From Muricea muricata (taxonomy: Eukaryota > Cnidaria > Anthozoa > Malacalcyonacea > Plexauridae): a stretch of 64,000 bases of DNA. Positions within the stretch are counted from its first letter, which is position 1. The number at the start of each line of letters is the position of its first letter. The stretch covers positions 4,121,501 to 4,185,500 of the forward strand of contig OY979726.1 of NCBI GenBank assembly GCA_963855995.1, written 5' to 3'. Shown piece after piece: positions 37,124 through 49,598 of this stretch. The position numbers were made by a program, and so were the translations under genes. The notes under the pieces were generated by a model. That model saw only the letters and a program-made list of their open reading frames with translations. It did no database searches and had not been told where the DNA came from.

Positions 37124-37361
37124 TGAGCAACTACCAAGCGGATATGACGATTTAACCTTTGGCTCTAATAACCAATCAAAACTGCTAAAATATTTTCAAT
37201 AAATAATAATGTAACTTATATCAAAGGTCCACGAGATTTATCCCTCGAAGCCTGGATGCAGATTTCGTATATCCCGACAGACCTTCAGTACAAGGACTTT
37301 GCTTACTACCTTCTAGAGTTCAATTGTCTGTCACTTTTCGTCGAGGTTTTCGGTACTTAAA
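37124..37361 (+). CDS. Possible terminal exon with fibulin-type C-terminal-like motif (partial)
   Basis: This plus-strand frame is open for about 80 codons in otherwise stop-rich DNA, from a possible acceptor (...aatttgag) to TAA at 37359-37361. The second half uses G/C at third positions far more than its surroundings, as real exons here do. It reads ...FSINNNVTYIKGPRDLSLE..M..., and the segment IKGPRDLSLE resembles the conserved 'IKGPREI.LDLEM' stretch of the fibulin C-terminal module, with a hydrophobic end (LSLFVEVF) in the expected place. The alternative acceptor is at 37224. No upstream partner exons were found, so the gene is unresolved and this may be a coincidence. Confidence 0.3.
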
Positions 37362-38600
37362 CTAAAAGCAGCTATCCACTTTTCACAGTTGTTTCACACA
37401 ATAAAAAGCTTCGAACCTCTTTTTCTGCATTTCCACCTTTGTGTTTTTTTTTAGATTTTGTCTTTTTTCTTTCAATTCTTCGTCCGAAATGCGATTAAAA
37501 ATATTCAGTACTAATATTTACCTGCATGGATGCGATTTTGAATAATGAACATCACTGCATATATGGATCATGTTAGTGTTCCAGCAGCCGATCAGCGAGG
37601 TCAAAAACTCGTATATCTGTGGAGGGCATTGAGGATACGAGTTTATCCATTCGGTTTCAACCAATGAAATTCGTTTTTTACAGAGTGGTCGAAGACAAAT
37701 ATAAGAAAGACTAAGAAGTAAGAAGACGCTGACAAAACGCTCGAAACGTTCTGTTTTATCATTTCAGTAATGAAACTTTTTGTTGCTTTTTTAACTTCTT
37801 ATAGCACAAAATATACATTTGTCTACGTTACAGAGTATGTCAGAAGTTCAGTTTCTTCAGCTATTTTTCTTCATGCATGCACTTGCTTCAACGAACAAAG
37901 CCAAGTATATAAAATACTCGAGTTCTCGTCAGTGGTTGTCGGCAATGGATCCTACATTTGATAATGTTTTTGTATATATCTGTTTGTCTCGTTCGTATAC
38001 GCCCAAACCGCCAAACGTGCAAAGGGATTTCGAAAGACTGAGATATACTTGGTAAAAATATTTTGTAGAAAAAAGGGATATTCTCGAGGCAATATAACGA
38101 GTTTGTATCTTCCCTACACACAGTACTGGTGCAGGACTTGAATGTTGTAGGTCGTGATTTCAATATTCGCTCTTTCAGAAACCGACGGTGGTTAGACTTT
38201 TATAGCGACTTTGGACTTTGGTACCTTCGATCTGCAAAGCAGAGAAAGTCTTTGAATGATTTGGAAAACCTAAAGTTCGAAGTAGTATTTTTCGGGTACT
38301 ATATTCGGACTCGATCAAAGAGAAGAGGTGTCCATGTGATCGCTTTAATTCATCGATATGGCATAAATAAATATAACTAGAAATGATTCATATAAATATT
38401 CACAGTGGGTTATATCTACCTTTTTCGAAAACGTTCTGAAAAGAAAGAAAGGAAAAACAATGTAAGCGGAATGCTGGCAGAATCTACAAAATTTGACGTG
38501 CTTTCAGGTAAATATTTTGTGTGCGGTGCACGTTGTGTAGGAGCCCGCACGAGTTAGAGAAAATTCGCTGATAACGTTAAACGCAGATAAGAATCTTTAC
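37362..38600. other. Non-coding; expected region for the 3' end of EGF gene D
   Basis: Several 60-90-codon frames occur on both strands (37770-37961, 37819-38055, 37888-38163, 38129-38380) without recognisable domains. Gene D on the minus strand must continue past the donor at 38600, but I could not identify its terminal exon. Confidence 0.4.
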
Positions 38601-38711
38601 CTGGGCAGCCCAATTGTGCGGGTCCCTGAGCTGGTGTTTTTCCATCCGGGCAGCAGCCCCATCTTGTTGTGGCACACGACCCAGCTGACGAACTGGCCAT
38701 GTTGTTAAAAG
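38601..38711 (-). CDS. Exon of gene D: papilin-type Cys cassette
   Basis: This phase 1-1 exon reads ...SCATTRWGCCPDGKTPAQGPAQLGCPG. The pattern C-x6-GCCPDG-x-TPA-x-GP-x(3)-GC is the short cassette found between Kunitz and TSP1 modules in papilin-like matrix proteins. The acceptor is either at 38712 (111-bp exon) or six bases further out (117 bp); both keep frame. Its phase matches the EGF exons, so it most likely belongs to gene D, although a separate gene is not excluded. Confidence 0.65.
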
Positions 38712-41700
38712 CTGCGACTAAAAATAACGTTCTTGTTTCAATGCTAATGAATAAATAACTTACGGTCAGGGTAACATAGCCGGCTACTTGGCCACACGTC
38801 GGCTGGGCCTTCAGTTTTTGCCGTTGTGTACTTCATAATGGGGAAAAACACAGCCGTTTTGACATTTTATACGAATAGGAATATCCAATATCATTAAATC
38901 CAATTAAGTTTCAACCGAAATATAGCACTATTAGCTAGTTATAGGCAAAGTAATTGTTCAAATTTTGAATGTTCCGGTTTAATTTTGAGATCAAATGATG
39001 TACTACAATCCCTTCTGTGCCTCTGCTGACCCAGACTATCCCAAACCACCCCGCGTTTATCCAACTACTGTTAACATGGCGCCTCTTGGCGGGGGATTTG
39101 AAATTTTGTTGTTTTCTTTTATTATGTTAAATAAAAGGCTATTTAAAAACTTTAAATGCCTATTAAGATAACAAAGTGGTTTAAAAAAGGTATGTTTCTT
39201 TCTTTCGTCGAAGTTTTGTTTTATCATGGCTTTTGTAAGTCAAAAGGTTTTGTCTGCATTGAATGCATTCCATGGAATCAACGCGGAGATTTTCGGTGTG
39301 GTTAAGTAAATCACAGTAGTATTAAAATGTACTAAATATTAAGAGATTATATTGGCGTAGCTTCGAAGTAAGGTTTACATGGAATGCACCTTGGTTAAGT
39401 CAGGATTAACACGCAAGGCCTGGCGACTGTTAACAATGTGTCGTAAAGAGGTGAAACACGCTAATGTAAACTGGGAACCGCGACAAAATACAACCTTCGC
39501 AATGTAATCCCTTGTAGCCAGAAGGACAAAGACATTCAATGTTGTTGACAATGTTGCTCAGCATTATTAAAGCTTGAGTTAGCTCACAATCAGTGTAACA
39601 ATACTGAACATTATTGTTGACAACATTGAACAATGCTGGGAGTAAAACATAGTTCAATGCTGTTTCCATCAACTCTGAATGCATTGTTGATTTTTGGCAT
39701 GTATGGTTACATTGTTTTTCTTACTTTGACAGTTATGCCCCATCCAATCAGCAGGACAGTGACAGATGTAATTGCTGCCTTGCGTTAAGCAGATGCCTCC
39801 GTGATCACATGGGTTGGGCTGGCAACGATCCTGCTCTGTTTCATAGTGGTTAGTGATTAACTATGGTTAGTACTAATTATTGATTAGGGATTAGTACTGT
39901 TGATTAATTAGGGTTAGCAGTATTCATTAGTTAGGGTTGAAAATAATTGTCATTTATGCAGGCTGGTACTGATTGTTAATTATGGTTAGTACTGGTTAGT
40001 ATTACTTGTTAATTAGGGCTAAATTAGTTGTTAATTATGGCCAGCATTATCAATTAATGTTGGTATTAGTTGTTTATCATGGTTAGTACTAGTTATTTTT
40101 AATTAGGGTTAGTATTTACATGAAGTAAAGAAAGCTATAGAACAAAACAAACTCTGAAAATCATTATCTTGTCAACTCAAGATTTGAGTTATTTCAAATA
40201 ACTCATATCTCGAGTTCACAAGATTTTTTGGAGTTTGTCTCGTCCTATACCTCATTAAATTGTCAGCTGTGAAGGATTTTAAATATAGCCATTTACAGCC
40301 AGACTTTACATCAAATTAAAGGGTAACCTGGATCCAGGTTACATCCTTACCTTCACATGTGTCACCAGTCCAGCCTCCTGAGCATGCACAGACAAAGTCC
40401 AGACCTTCTGTTTCACATTTCCCACCATTGTGACACGGGTTTGGGTGACATTTGTCTCGAGCTGGAAAGAAATGATGGAAACAATCCTTGAATGACTTGA
40501 GATATTTGATTCATCAATTATTAATCAAAATTCTGTATCCCACATATGATTGTATGGATATGTATTTTATTTTTGGGTTATCAACATCACAAGATCAACC
40601 TTTGAAGTAACTGGAATGTCTGGCGTTAAATTTTTTAATACTGGTAACATGCTTTAGTTAAAATACGTAACAACTGTAACTCCAAATAAATACAACATTT
40701 TGATTCAACGTTTTGACTTTATTTAGTCATCCTGGCGATATATGACATTTTTCTATTCGATTCAATTTTTAGCTTCACTATTTATAAACATTAATCTCAT
40801 TTCACTATTTTTCTAATGTTACATATACACATATATAATTATCCTAGTTTATAGATTTAGAATGTAGAGCTACTATGCGGATATGCCTTGATAAATTCGT
40901 TATTAATATTATTATTATTATAATTAATATCAATAATTACTAAAATGTTTCTTTATTCGGAGTTACCGTTGTTGTCTATTTTATGAAAATACTCAATGCC
41001 TCCTGCACTTAATGCTTTAGTTAGTTTCTGAAATAATGAAGGACAGAGACACTAGCCATTCAGGGCAATTTTTTGCTTAAGAAGCAATTAGTAAATATGT
41101 TTAATGTTAAAATTCAGCGGTAAATTGTCACTAAATGTAACTTCTCAGTCTTTCCTGTGTGTGACGTCAATACAATAGACCTATGATGAACGAAGATGGC
41201 AGGTCGCTAGTATCACTTGTCCTTCAATATTTTAGAAACACAGCATGTTACGAAAGGTTTAGCAAGGGGCTGATTTTCAAAGACTGTTATAATGAGTTCC
41301 TTGTATGTTTGCATGGTGAATATCAAATTAAAATATAATTTTGTGGAAACACCACGTGAGTTTATTATCTTAAATTAGTCGCATTATTATTAGTAGCACT
41401 GATGAAGATCCGAGCTTACAAAACGAAAGCTCTGCGGTAATAAACTTACGTGGTGTTTCCACAAAATTATATTTTAACTCATATAATGACTAATTACACT
41501 TTACCTTGGCATGTTTTGCCCCTGAATCCGCTAGGACACGTGCACGTGAACTCCAAGTCGTTTTCAAAACAAGTTCCCTCGTTTGTGCACGGATTGGGAT
41601 GGCATTTTGATCGAACTGTAAAGAGGAAAAAGTGATATTTTGAAATAATTCTTGCATAATGTCAACCATTTGTTGTCAGTGCTATTCTTTTGACAAGCAA

Positions 41701-44700
41701 AATTTAAGCCCGTTTTCCACTTGGCGAATTTGTTCGCGCGATTAGGAAAAATAGGAACGGTTCCCAAAGTAAAAAAAGTAGCAACTTATTTTAACCAGTC
41801 ACGTTGCCGAATTCTTGTTTTCGCTTTGCGTCTCGCAAACAAATTCGGAGGAGTGACATGGTAATGTGACGAGCTAAAATCCCTCGCTCATGTTTCGTCA
41901 AAGAATCTCACAACTTGTAGCAAATCTGTCAACAAGCGGTCATTGCATGCTCGCTTGCGTCGCTAGCAAAACAATGAATTAGAATGAAGGGTAGCGGTCA
42001 AGCTAAGCAGTCGCGTAGCCAGCTCGACGATTTAGTTGCGCTATGCAAATACTTTCATATTCATTGACTGTGAAAACAACAATTTCTAAAGAAATAAATA
42101 AGTATAATGATTACATGGCGGGATTCAGTTATCGGGCTGGCTACGCTACTGAGGATAAGATAAAAAACTGCTTGTAGTCAAAGATAGTAGAAATTCGACT
42201 CTATCGCTCTTACCTTCGCAAGACGGTCCACTGAACCCGGGTAGACATCTGCAGCTGTCGCCGTTGGAACCCGGGGAACATGTACCTCCGTTCCGGCAGA
42301 TTGTTGAACGACAATGTTCTTCCTCTGAAAGAACAGAATTGCAAACTTAGTAGGCTACACTGCTAAGGCTGACAAAACGTTACATTGCTGTAAAAGCCAG
42401 AAACACCAAACACTTGATGGAAGTTGTGGATCTTACAGGTTTTCATTAATGCTGTATCAAGCCTGTTTGCTTCGCCGGGTTTCATCAAGACTGTGAAAAT
42501 CAGACTTGATGCAACTTGATACTTGTAGACTTGGCGTAAGTTATTAAAACAACGTTATTTGCATCAAGCTTGTGCATAAAAAGTCTTGAGAGAATCAATT
42601 TGCATCAAGCCTGTTGACAACTTGCATCAGTTGGGAACTGCAAGGTAACAAGCCTGCAGTAGACTTACTACAAATTGCACGTAATAATTACACTATCAAT
42701 AATGTGATTACAGAAGGGTTTTTGTAAAAGTAAAGTCACTGTGTTTCAAAGTAAAGCGTATCTGAGCGTATCTGGCCGTAAAGAGGATGAAACACACTAA
42801 TGTAAACTGGGAACCGCGACAAAATACAACCTTCGCAATGTAATCCCTTGTAGCCAGAAGGACAAAGACATTTGGGTTGAACTCCAAACGATGACATACA
42901 TGTCCCTCCGTTAAGACATGGATTGTTTTCACACGCGTTGATGCGATCTAAATAAAAAACAATATGCTGATATAGCTTTGCTCTTAGCTTTACTCTTAGA
43001 AATATTATAGGAGTCTATTATATCTATAGCTTCACCACAGAATCGAAAATTACCAGAAGGACCAGTTGTGTCTTTTCTTGTCAATAGAAACGCTGAACTG
43101 GCTGTTTCGCCATAATTCAGGGCAGTAAACTGCGTAAACACAGAGGGTTATGTTACACAGCTGAGTGGCCCTTCTGCTAGCCTGCAGTACTATTGTGTGG
43201 CTTTGCTAAGCAGTTGACATAGAATTGTTAGAGGACTGGTCAGAAATAATCTTCATTAAGGCAAAAAAGCATGATTGTTGAGTACATTGGTGGAAAAAAT
43301 AATAATGGCAATAGAACGAATAGGAGTGCAATGGACCATTCCCCAATTAAACAAACTTTTAAATTCGAAAATAATTTTAGCACAGTTGGAAAGAGCTTCC
43401 TAAATTTAGTGAAATTCTGAAGTTTGGTTGAAAAATATTGAAAAATGTCGAAAATATAGTAATGTAAAGTTTGGGAATTTTGTATACTTTTGTATTACGC
43501 GGGAAAAAGCGTTACCACATTTCCACATAGTGGTAACGCTTTTCCGTTCTTAATTGAAAAGTATACAAAATTCGCAAACTTTACAGGACTATATTTTCGA
43601 CATTTTACAATATTTTGCAACCAAACTTGACAATTTCACTAAATTTAGGACGCTCTTTCTAACTGTGCTAAAATTGTTTTCGAATATAAAAGTTTGTCGA
43701 ATTGGGGAATGGTCCATTAATGCCAAAATCATGCGAGTGATTACAAAATCAACCGACCGCGCTGCGGGAGGATTTGTTAATCACGAGTATGATTTGGCAT
43801 TAATTGCACGACTTGATTCGTTTTATTACTTATTAATCATAGATCTTCTGTAATCAAACGGTTTTAAAGATGAAAAAAAGAAAACAAATTCATCCATTTT
43901 GAAAAATTTTACAGCAAAAAGAAAACAAATTCATTTTTTGTATCCTAAATGCTGATTGGCTAGTTGTAAATACTAGAGTGATTTTCATTGGCTATGGGCA
44001 AGGGTGCGATTACAGCTCACAGTGGGTGCGATTAATGCCCAAATCGCACTCCTTTAAACCAATGAAATTGCAGTATTTGCCACTGATTACAAAAGATATA
44101 CAATTAATTTTGTTATGCACTCCTTACCTTCACAGTTAGTTCCCTTGTAAGGTTTTGGGCATTCGCATCTGTAATCACCGGTCGTGAAACTTTCATGACA
44201 AAATCCATTATTTTGACACGGATTAGGTTCGCATTTTTTCTCCACTATGCAAAAATGAATGACACAGTAAATGATTTGCCAGACGTTCTGCCCCTGTCCC
44301 CCGGTGGTAGACAAGCTATTTACTGTAAAAAATGAGTAAAATGAAACTGGCTTTATTTGGATTTGAAATCGCTTACTTTCGCACGTTCGTCCTCTGAAAC
44401 CTCTGGCGCATGCGCACTTGAAGACCATGGGTCCCAGGTTGATGCAGGAACCATCATTGAGACAGGGCTCAGAATCGCATGGGTTGATCACAGCTAGGAG
44501 TAAAAAATATATCCAATAAAGCTCAATCAGTTTCATCCTAGATTGACAATGTATTTTCCTATAATTCCTGTAGTTTTTCTATAATCTCCTGAGAGTTTAG
44601 GTGATTCCTTGCTGGTAAATTGAGTAAAACATTATTGCTGCAAGGTTTTATCAGTTTTATATTGTTATTTTTGTGAAGATTCTTTCTCATCGAACCAGTG

Positions 44701-47700
44701 TTGAGACAGGAGGAAACGTAACGAAACCAACTTGTCTATACTGGATTTGTACATACTAGATATCGCTCTATTCCTAGAGGTTCAGTAAAGGTCATCTATT
44801 CTTTAACCAGTGATACTATATACACATGGAAACTTAGACTAAACTAACTTTATTTATTTATATACTGTGTATCTCTATCAGTTCTACACTGTTCTTCCTA
44901 AAAGTCAAGTAAAGATCATCTCTTGTTAATCCAATGTTACTAGAGGAGGAAACCTAGAATAAACTAACTTTATTTATGCTGGATAGCTCTGTCAGTTCTA
45001 AACTGTTCTTTCTAGAAGTCCAGTAAAGATCATCTCTTATTGATCCAGTGTAACTAGAGGAGGAAACCTAAACTAAGCTAACTTTTTTTAAACTGGATAG
45101 CTCTATAAGTTCTAAACTGTTCTTCCTGGAGTACCAGTAAGGATCATCTCTTATTGATCCAGTGCCACTAGAGGAGAAAACGTAAACTAAACTAACTTTA
45201 CTCTACTAGATAGCTCTGTGAGTCCTAGATGTCAAGTAAGGAACGTCTTGTACTGATCGAGTGTTTAACTGTTACTACAGGAGGAAACCTAAACTAGCTT
45301 CTGACTTTTCTATGCTAGATATATACCAGACATAATCCAGTTTTTTAAACTGTTCTCTTTAGAGGCTGAGGCACAACTTGTTAATTTAATACCACTACTA
45401 GCAGAAACCCGACACCAAACATCGATTTATCTGTTGTCATTTTTACCTTCACAGCTCACTCCAGTAAAACCTTGGGGACAGAGACATTGAAATGCTCCCT
45501 GGGAATCCAGGCATGTTCCTCCGTTACGACAAGGGCTTGTGTGACAACGACTTTCAACTAAACAGTAAGAGAGGTTGGTGAAAGTCTCTACACATTATCA
45601 TGTACTATGACAATTGCTTGCACGAAGGTCGTGTAGCACTATCCTTCTGATAGTAAGTAGATATGGGCTTGACAGCTGGTAAAAGAAAGATCAATAACTT
45701 GTTGACAACTTATAACTTGCTTGATCGGAATATCAAACTTGTCACAAGGTTGTTCTAACAACTCTGACACAGACCTGTTGTAACAAGATTGTTGTAGTGG
45801 AATAACTAACATTATTACATGGCTTTTAAAAATCCCGGGTTCTGATTTGTCGAAGTGCCGCATCAAAACTCGTATTCGCACAGACAGTGGTCCAAGTAAA
45901 TACCATTATCCTGACGAAGAATTCAGAATTGTTAAAAGCCACATAATAATTAATAAACAGTTTATTGATCTTGTTCGGTCTGTACAGTACCTTGAACTTT
46001 CGCGCTTTTTTACTAGTAAAAAACCTCCGATATTTCACGACACAGACGTGACACTCGGTCAATAATCAGTGCTCTCACAACTAATTTTCATAACCATATT
46101 TCTATGGGGGTAGGATAGTTAAGAATGAGGCAACAATAAACTTCTGAAAATAATGCATCCTCTTTATGACTAGTACGAACCCTATGGGAACAGCATAGAT
46201 CTTAGGAAATTTTCTTCAGGAGACCCCTGTCAATAATCTTTTAAACTTTACTTCACCGTTTCAGGTAGTAAAAAAACATGTAATCTTTCGTGCACTAATA
46301 ACTGCACTACCTACGCTTGCAACGTTAGTTTGGAATTGTATAAAGCGATCATTTATACTTACGTTCGCAATGAACGCCGGTATAGCCGGAAGGACACATA
46401 CACGTTGTCATTCCAGCCCCCTCTCCTCCCATACAGGTTCCACCATTCATGCACGGACTGAGGTGACAGTGATCAATTTCTTTGAAATGTAAAAAAAGGT
46501 CAAAACTATCTCAAGCGAATTGTAAATTAAAAATACTGTACATTGAGCCTGGTTTGGGTGACGATGTAATGGAATACATATGTGCATACATGTAGATCGA
46601 CACTTAATATGACTAAATTTAAATACAGCTCTCAAAACAAAGGTAGATCGAGGCTATATCACATTGTCAAAGATGACTTTGCTACGACAGTTACGACCAA
46701 ATGTAAACGAGTAATGTATCAATTTAATTCTTTGTTATCCAACCAACTGGCATATAGATGTTGATGTGTAGCAAATATTGTTTCACTTTTCTTATGTAGC
46801 TATACAGCTATTATTAACCAGCTTAAAAATAATTTGGAAAGGGGGAATTTTTTCTCCAATCATCGCTCTCTCTTTCCCCTATAAAACGTCACTGGAACTA
46901 ACCTTCACATGTTGGTCCTCTGTACTCCGCCCCACAACTACATTCAAATCCTCCATTGATCTCCGTGCAGGAGCCGCCGTTTTTACAAGGGTTAGGTTGG
47001 CATTTGTTGTGTTCTAGTGGAAAATTGCAATAGAAAAAATCTTTAAAGATTTCTTGGCAGCACATATATCTTTTTTTGCGATAGAACAGTAAAATTGCCA
47101 ATAGTTTGGACTAAAGTCAGGAATGTGATGTGTGTGATGTTACGCTGAGCCTATATGAACACTGGTTGGTAGGTTCGATTCCAACAGTGACCAGGCATAT
47201 TTTTTAACCTGTCCGACGTTGACATACCCAGAATGCCACCAGAAACAACAACATCACCAGAGTGACTATGACATGTTAAAAATCTCGATCACATCACATT
47301 GATATCGAAGAAGCTAGACGAAAATATCACATGCTCAAACGGAGCTGACCATGTAGTTCAGTTGATAGAGCCTTGACTAGCATTCCAAAAAACATATGTT
47401 CAATTCCCATCGTGGTTTTCGATAGTAAATCCTGGTCCAGCTTCGTACAACATTGTTCGATGCAACATGTTAGGCTCGCTTGTACACTGTTGAATGTTGT
47501 TGGATGGTGATAGATGATGTTGGATGATGCTGGATAATGTTGACTTCAGTTTATACTTGCTTGGACCAGCATGTTGGCCTCGTTTGAACAAGGCTTAAGA
47601 CAACAAACCAAACATCATGACGAAGTGAAAATGTTAAAGCATTTTATTTTTCAATGTTCACACAGCGTTTTTACATACCTTCGCAGTTTACTCCTTTGAA

Positions 47701-49598
47701 TCCCTCACTGCATGTACAGACAAATGCTCCATCAGCCTCGGTGCAGACTCCTGCGTTTCTGCAGGGATTAGGATGACAATGATTCTCCTCTAAAAAATAA
47801 ATATGAAATACAATGCCGTACTTGATTCTTGTATTTTGCATATAAAATAATGTTTGTTTATTATATTCATATGTAGCTACTGAATAAGTCGATATCCCTA
47901 TGATTTTGTCTTGCTAAGACTGCATGGACCAAAAGCCATATAAAGGTATGATTAAAGGACTGGACAACAGAACTAGGTAAATATACTAAGTCCAAATACT
48001 AAGACCAACGTGAGAGAGTAATGTACAGATTACAGAGGTTTATATACACATATATGTTAAGGACGAATATGTGGGCTTTCCTTTCGTTTTTTTTAACAAC
48101 TTGTTCAAAATGACCATTCAATTGTAGTTCAGTAGTTAGTAAGCCACTTCATGCAATCTTAAAGATGATTTATCGGTAATTTTTGCAGATTTGAAACTTC
48201 CCAAGGGCTGATTTTAAATGATGTACAAAATTTGAATGGAATCATGCTGGTTTAGAAGATATGAGGTGTGCAATATGCCACCTTTTCTCTGAAATGACGC
48301 TATATCTGCCTTCATACTAAATAAAGGAACCATGTTCATGTCATATAGAAGCATAGCATTTTGGTGCATAGAAAAGCATTAATATACATTGTCTTGCGGC
48401 AAACATGTCTTTTCCATTTACATGTTCTTTCTCTTGAGTCTTACCTTCACAGTCAGATCCTTTGAAACCAGAAGAACAGATACATTCATATCCTTCTTTG
48501 ATTTCGTTGCAAGTCCCTCCATTCTGACACGGATTTGGTTCACAATGTTCTAAGAAATTTGCAGACAAAGGTAAAGTTAGGATTTAATATCAGCGAAGTT
48601 TTGTGATCGCAAGAAAGCCGAGAAAGCAGAGGATGGAATTTTCTTAAAACAAAAAGAAAACGCGCAGAATTTCAACCCATAACATGGCAATTTGTTTGAA
48701 ATAATGTCGACTTGATAACTAAAGAGATGTGTCTTCTGCTGATATTCTTAGTGTGCCTAAACGAATATACCGCTAATGGAGGTGTTTTGTTCCTGGGCTA
48801 AAATACTGTTCTATGTTGACCTCGCGAAATAAAGATGTTTGGATTTGTCACAATGTTATGTGTGTACTCAGGTGAAAATGTGATGTAGCTCAGTTGGCAG
48901 AGCATTTGACTAGCATTACAAAGGTTGCTTGAGATCGTGGTCGGGCATATTTGTCAGCTTGTCCGGGGGCAGATATAGACTCAAAGTTGTTATGATGCCG
49001 TCCAAATTCTATGATGATTGTCTATGAAGCAGTTGAGTGTGGTCGTTTTGCCAACATACAACGTAAAAAGCATTTTCTAATCACTCTTCTCATCATCGAC
49101 AAACTTACCATCGCTGTCCTCGTCTTCGAGAGGACTTCCCCCTCCTAAGAAACTGCCCGCGCGTAAACCTGGTCCGAACATAGGTCCTTGCGGCACTCCA
49201 CCCAACCCAGGATATCCTTGTGGCACCATCTGCCTTCCATACAAAGATGGATACCTATTTGCCAACAGTTGCATAATACGCGACGAATAAGGCAGAGCCA
49301 ACGGTGGCCTTGGTATGTGTGTTGTGACTATCGTCCTCTGTGTTAGCGGCGCAGGTTTCATCCATATGTAAGGCCTATTTCCAAAATATCTTATCCTTGG
49401 CCTGTTTATGAACTGTCGTTTTGTCTCGTTTGTATGGCCATTTTCCTTGCCCTTCACTGTATTCTTTAATGCATGTTTTCCATCGTTTTTATCATGAGAT
49501 CTTCCCTTTGGTTTCTTTACGCTCGATTTAGCAGCACATTCCCATAGCAAAATCACAAGTATTACAACAGCAACCGAGAAGAAACGCGGCTTTCTCAT
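38601..49598 (-). CDS. Secreted multi-EGF protein D with papilin-like cassette (3' end not found)
   Basis: Exons in transcript order: 49109-49598, 48445-48549, 47679-47789, 46903-47013, 46363-46479, 45447-45557, 44377-44493, 44128-44244, 42831-42947, 42214-42324, 41505-41615, 40351-40461, 39725-39835, 38601-38711. Exon 1 (Met at 49598) encodes a signal peptide (MRKPRFF then a hydrophobic run ending ECAAKS), a Lys/Asn/Gly-rich basic stretch, a Pro/Gly-rich stretch and an acidic EDEDSD end. Twelve exons each encode one six-Cys EGF domain of 35-39 residues, mostly of the form C.PNPC.NGG.C; all are phase 1-1, so they can be added or lost without frame change. The last exon seen encodes a different Cys module. 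An upstream in-frame Met at 49646 would add 16 residues before the signal peptide; I prefer 49598. No membrane segment was found, so it is probably an extracellular matrix or adhesion protein. Partial at 3'. Confidence 0.85.
39445..39538 (-). pseudogene. Truncated duplicate of an EGF exon
   Basis: This matches the 3' half of the EGF exon at 42831-42947 plus its downstream intron almost base for base (encoding CLCPSGYKGLHCEG, followed by the same unusual gttgta donor). The 5' half of the exon is replaced by TTGTTGACAATG-type repeat sequence. It has only half the EGF cysteines, so it is not a usable domain. Confidence 0.8.
39845..40115. repeat. Degenerate AATTAGGGTTAGTA repeat
   Basis: Repeats of words such as 'taattagggttagta' and 'ggttagtactagttatt' at about 25-bp spacing, in the intron between two EGF exons of gene D. 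Confidence 0.65.
41333..41477. mobile_element. Hairpin element adjacent to an EGF exon
   Basis: 'aaaatataattttgtggaaa' on the left is mirrored by 'tttccacaaaattatatttt' on the right, with a loop of ~65 bp. It ends about 28 bp from the splice donor of the EGF exon at 41505-41615. A related terminus occurs near 56430-56480. Confidence 0.7.
43329..43722. mobile_element. ~390-bp long palindrome in gene D intron
   Basis: The arms of ~190 bp meet near 43520: 'aatggaccattcccc' on the left against 'ggggaatggtccatt' on the right, and 'gcgttaccac' against 'gtggtaacgc' at the centre. The plus-strand frame across it (43554-43853) is a by-product. Confidence 0.8.
44690..45420. repeat. Tandem array, ~115-bp unit, about six copies
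   Basis: Each unit contains 'gaggaaacctaaact', 'aactaacttta', 'gatagctctgtcagttcta', 'aactgttcttcct' and 'aagatcatctctt'. It fills most of the intron between EGF exons 45447 and 44493 of gene D. Units differ by scattered changes, so the array is not brand new. Confidence 0.75.
47128..47430 (+). mobile_element. tRNA-derived SINE fragments in gene D intron
   Basis: A B box 'ggttcgattcc' at ~47170 is followed by the family body 'gaccaggcatattttttaac' and 'ctgtccgacg'. A second fragment at 47344 has the A-box-like 'tagttcagttgatagagcc'. Neither forms an intact tRNA. Confidence 0.55.
48880..48995 (+). mobile_element. tRNA-derived SINE copy upstream of gene D exon 2
   Basis: It starts 'gatgtagctcagttggcaga', a good A box, followed by 'gcatttgactagcatt', a degraded B region, and the SINE body 'tcgggcatatttgtcagc...tgtccggggg'. 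It lies in intron 1 of gene D. Confidence 0.65.

Noticed and set aside
37770-38380. Overlapping 60-90-codon plus-strand frames
   Set aside because: No domain, weak codon bias, and no consistent splice model.
48880-48995. tRNA gene
   Set aside because: The A box is good but the B box is degraded, the acceptor stem does not pair, and a SINE body follows.
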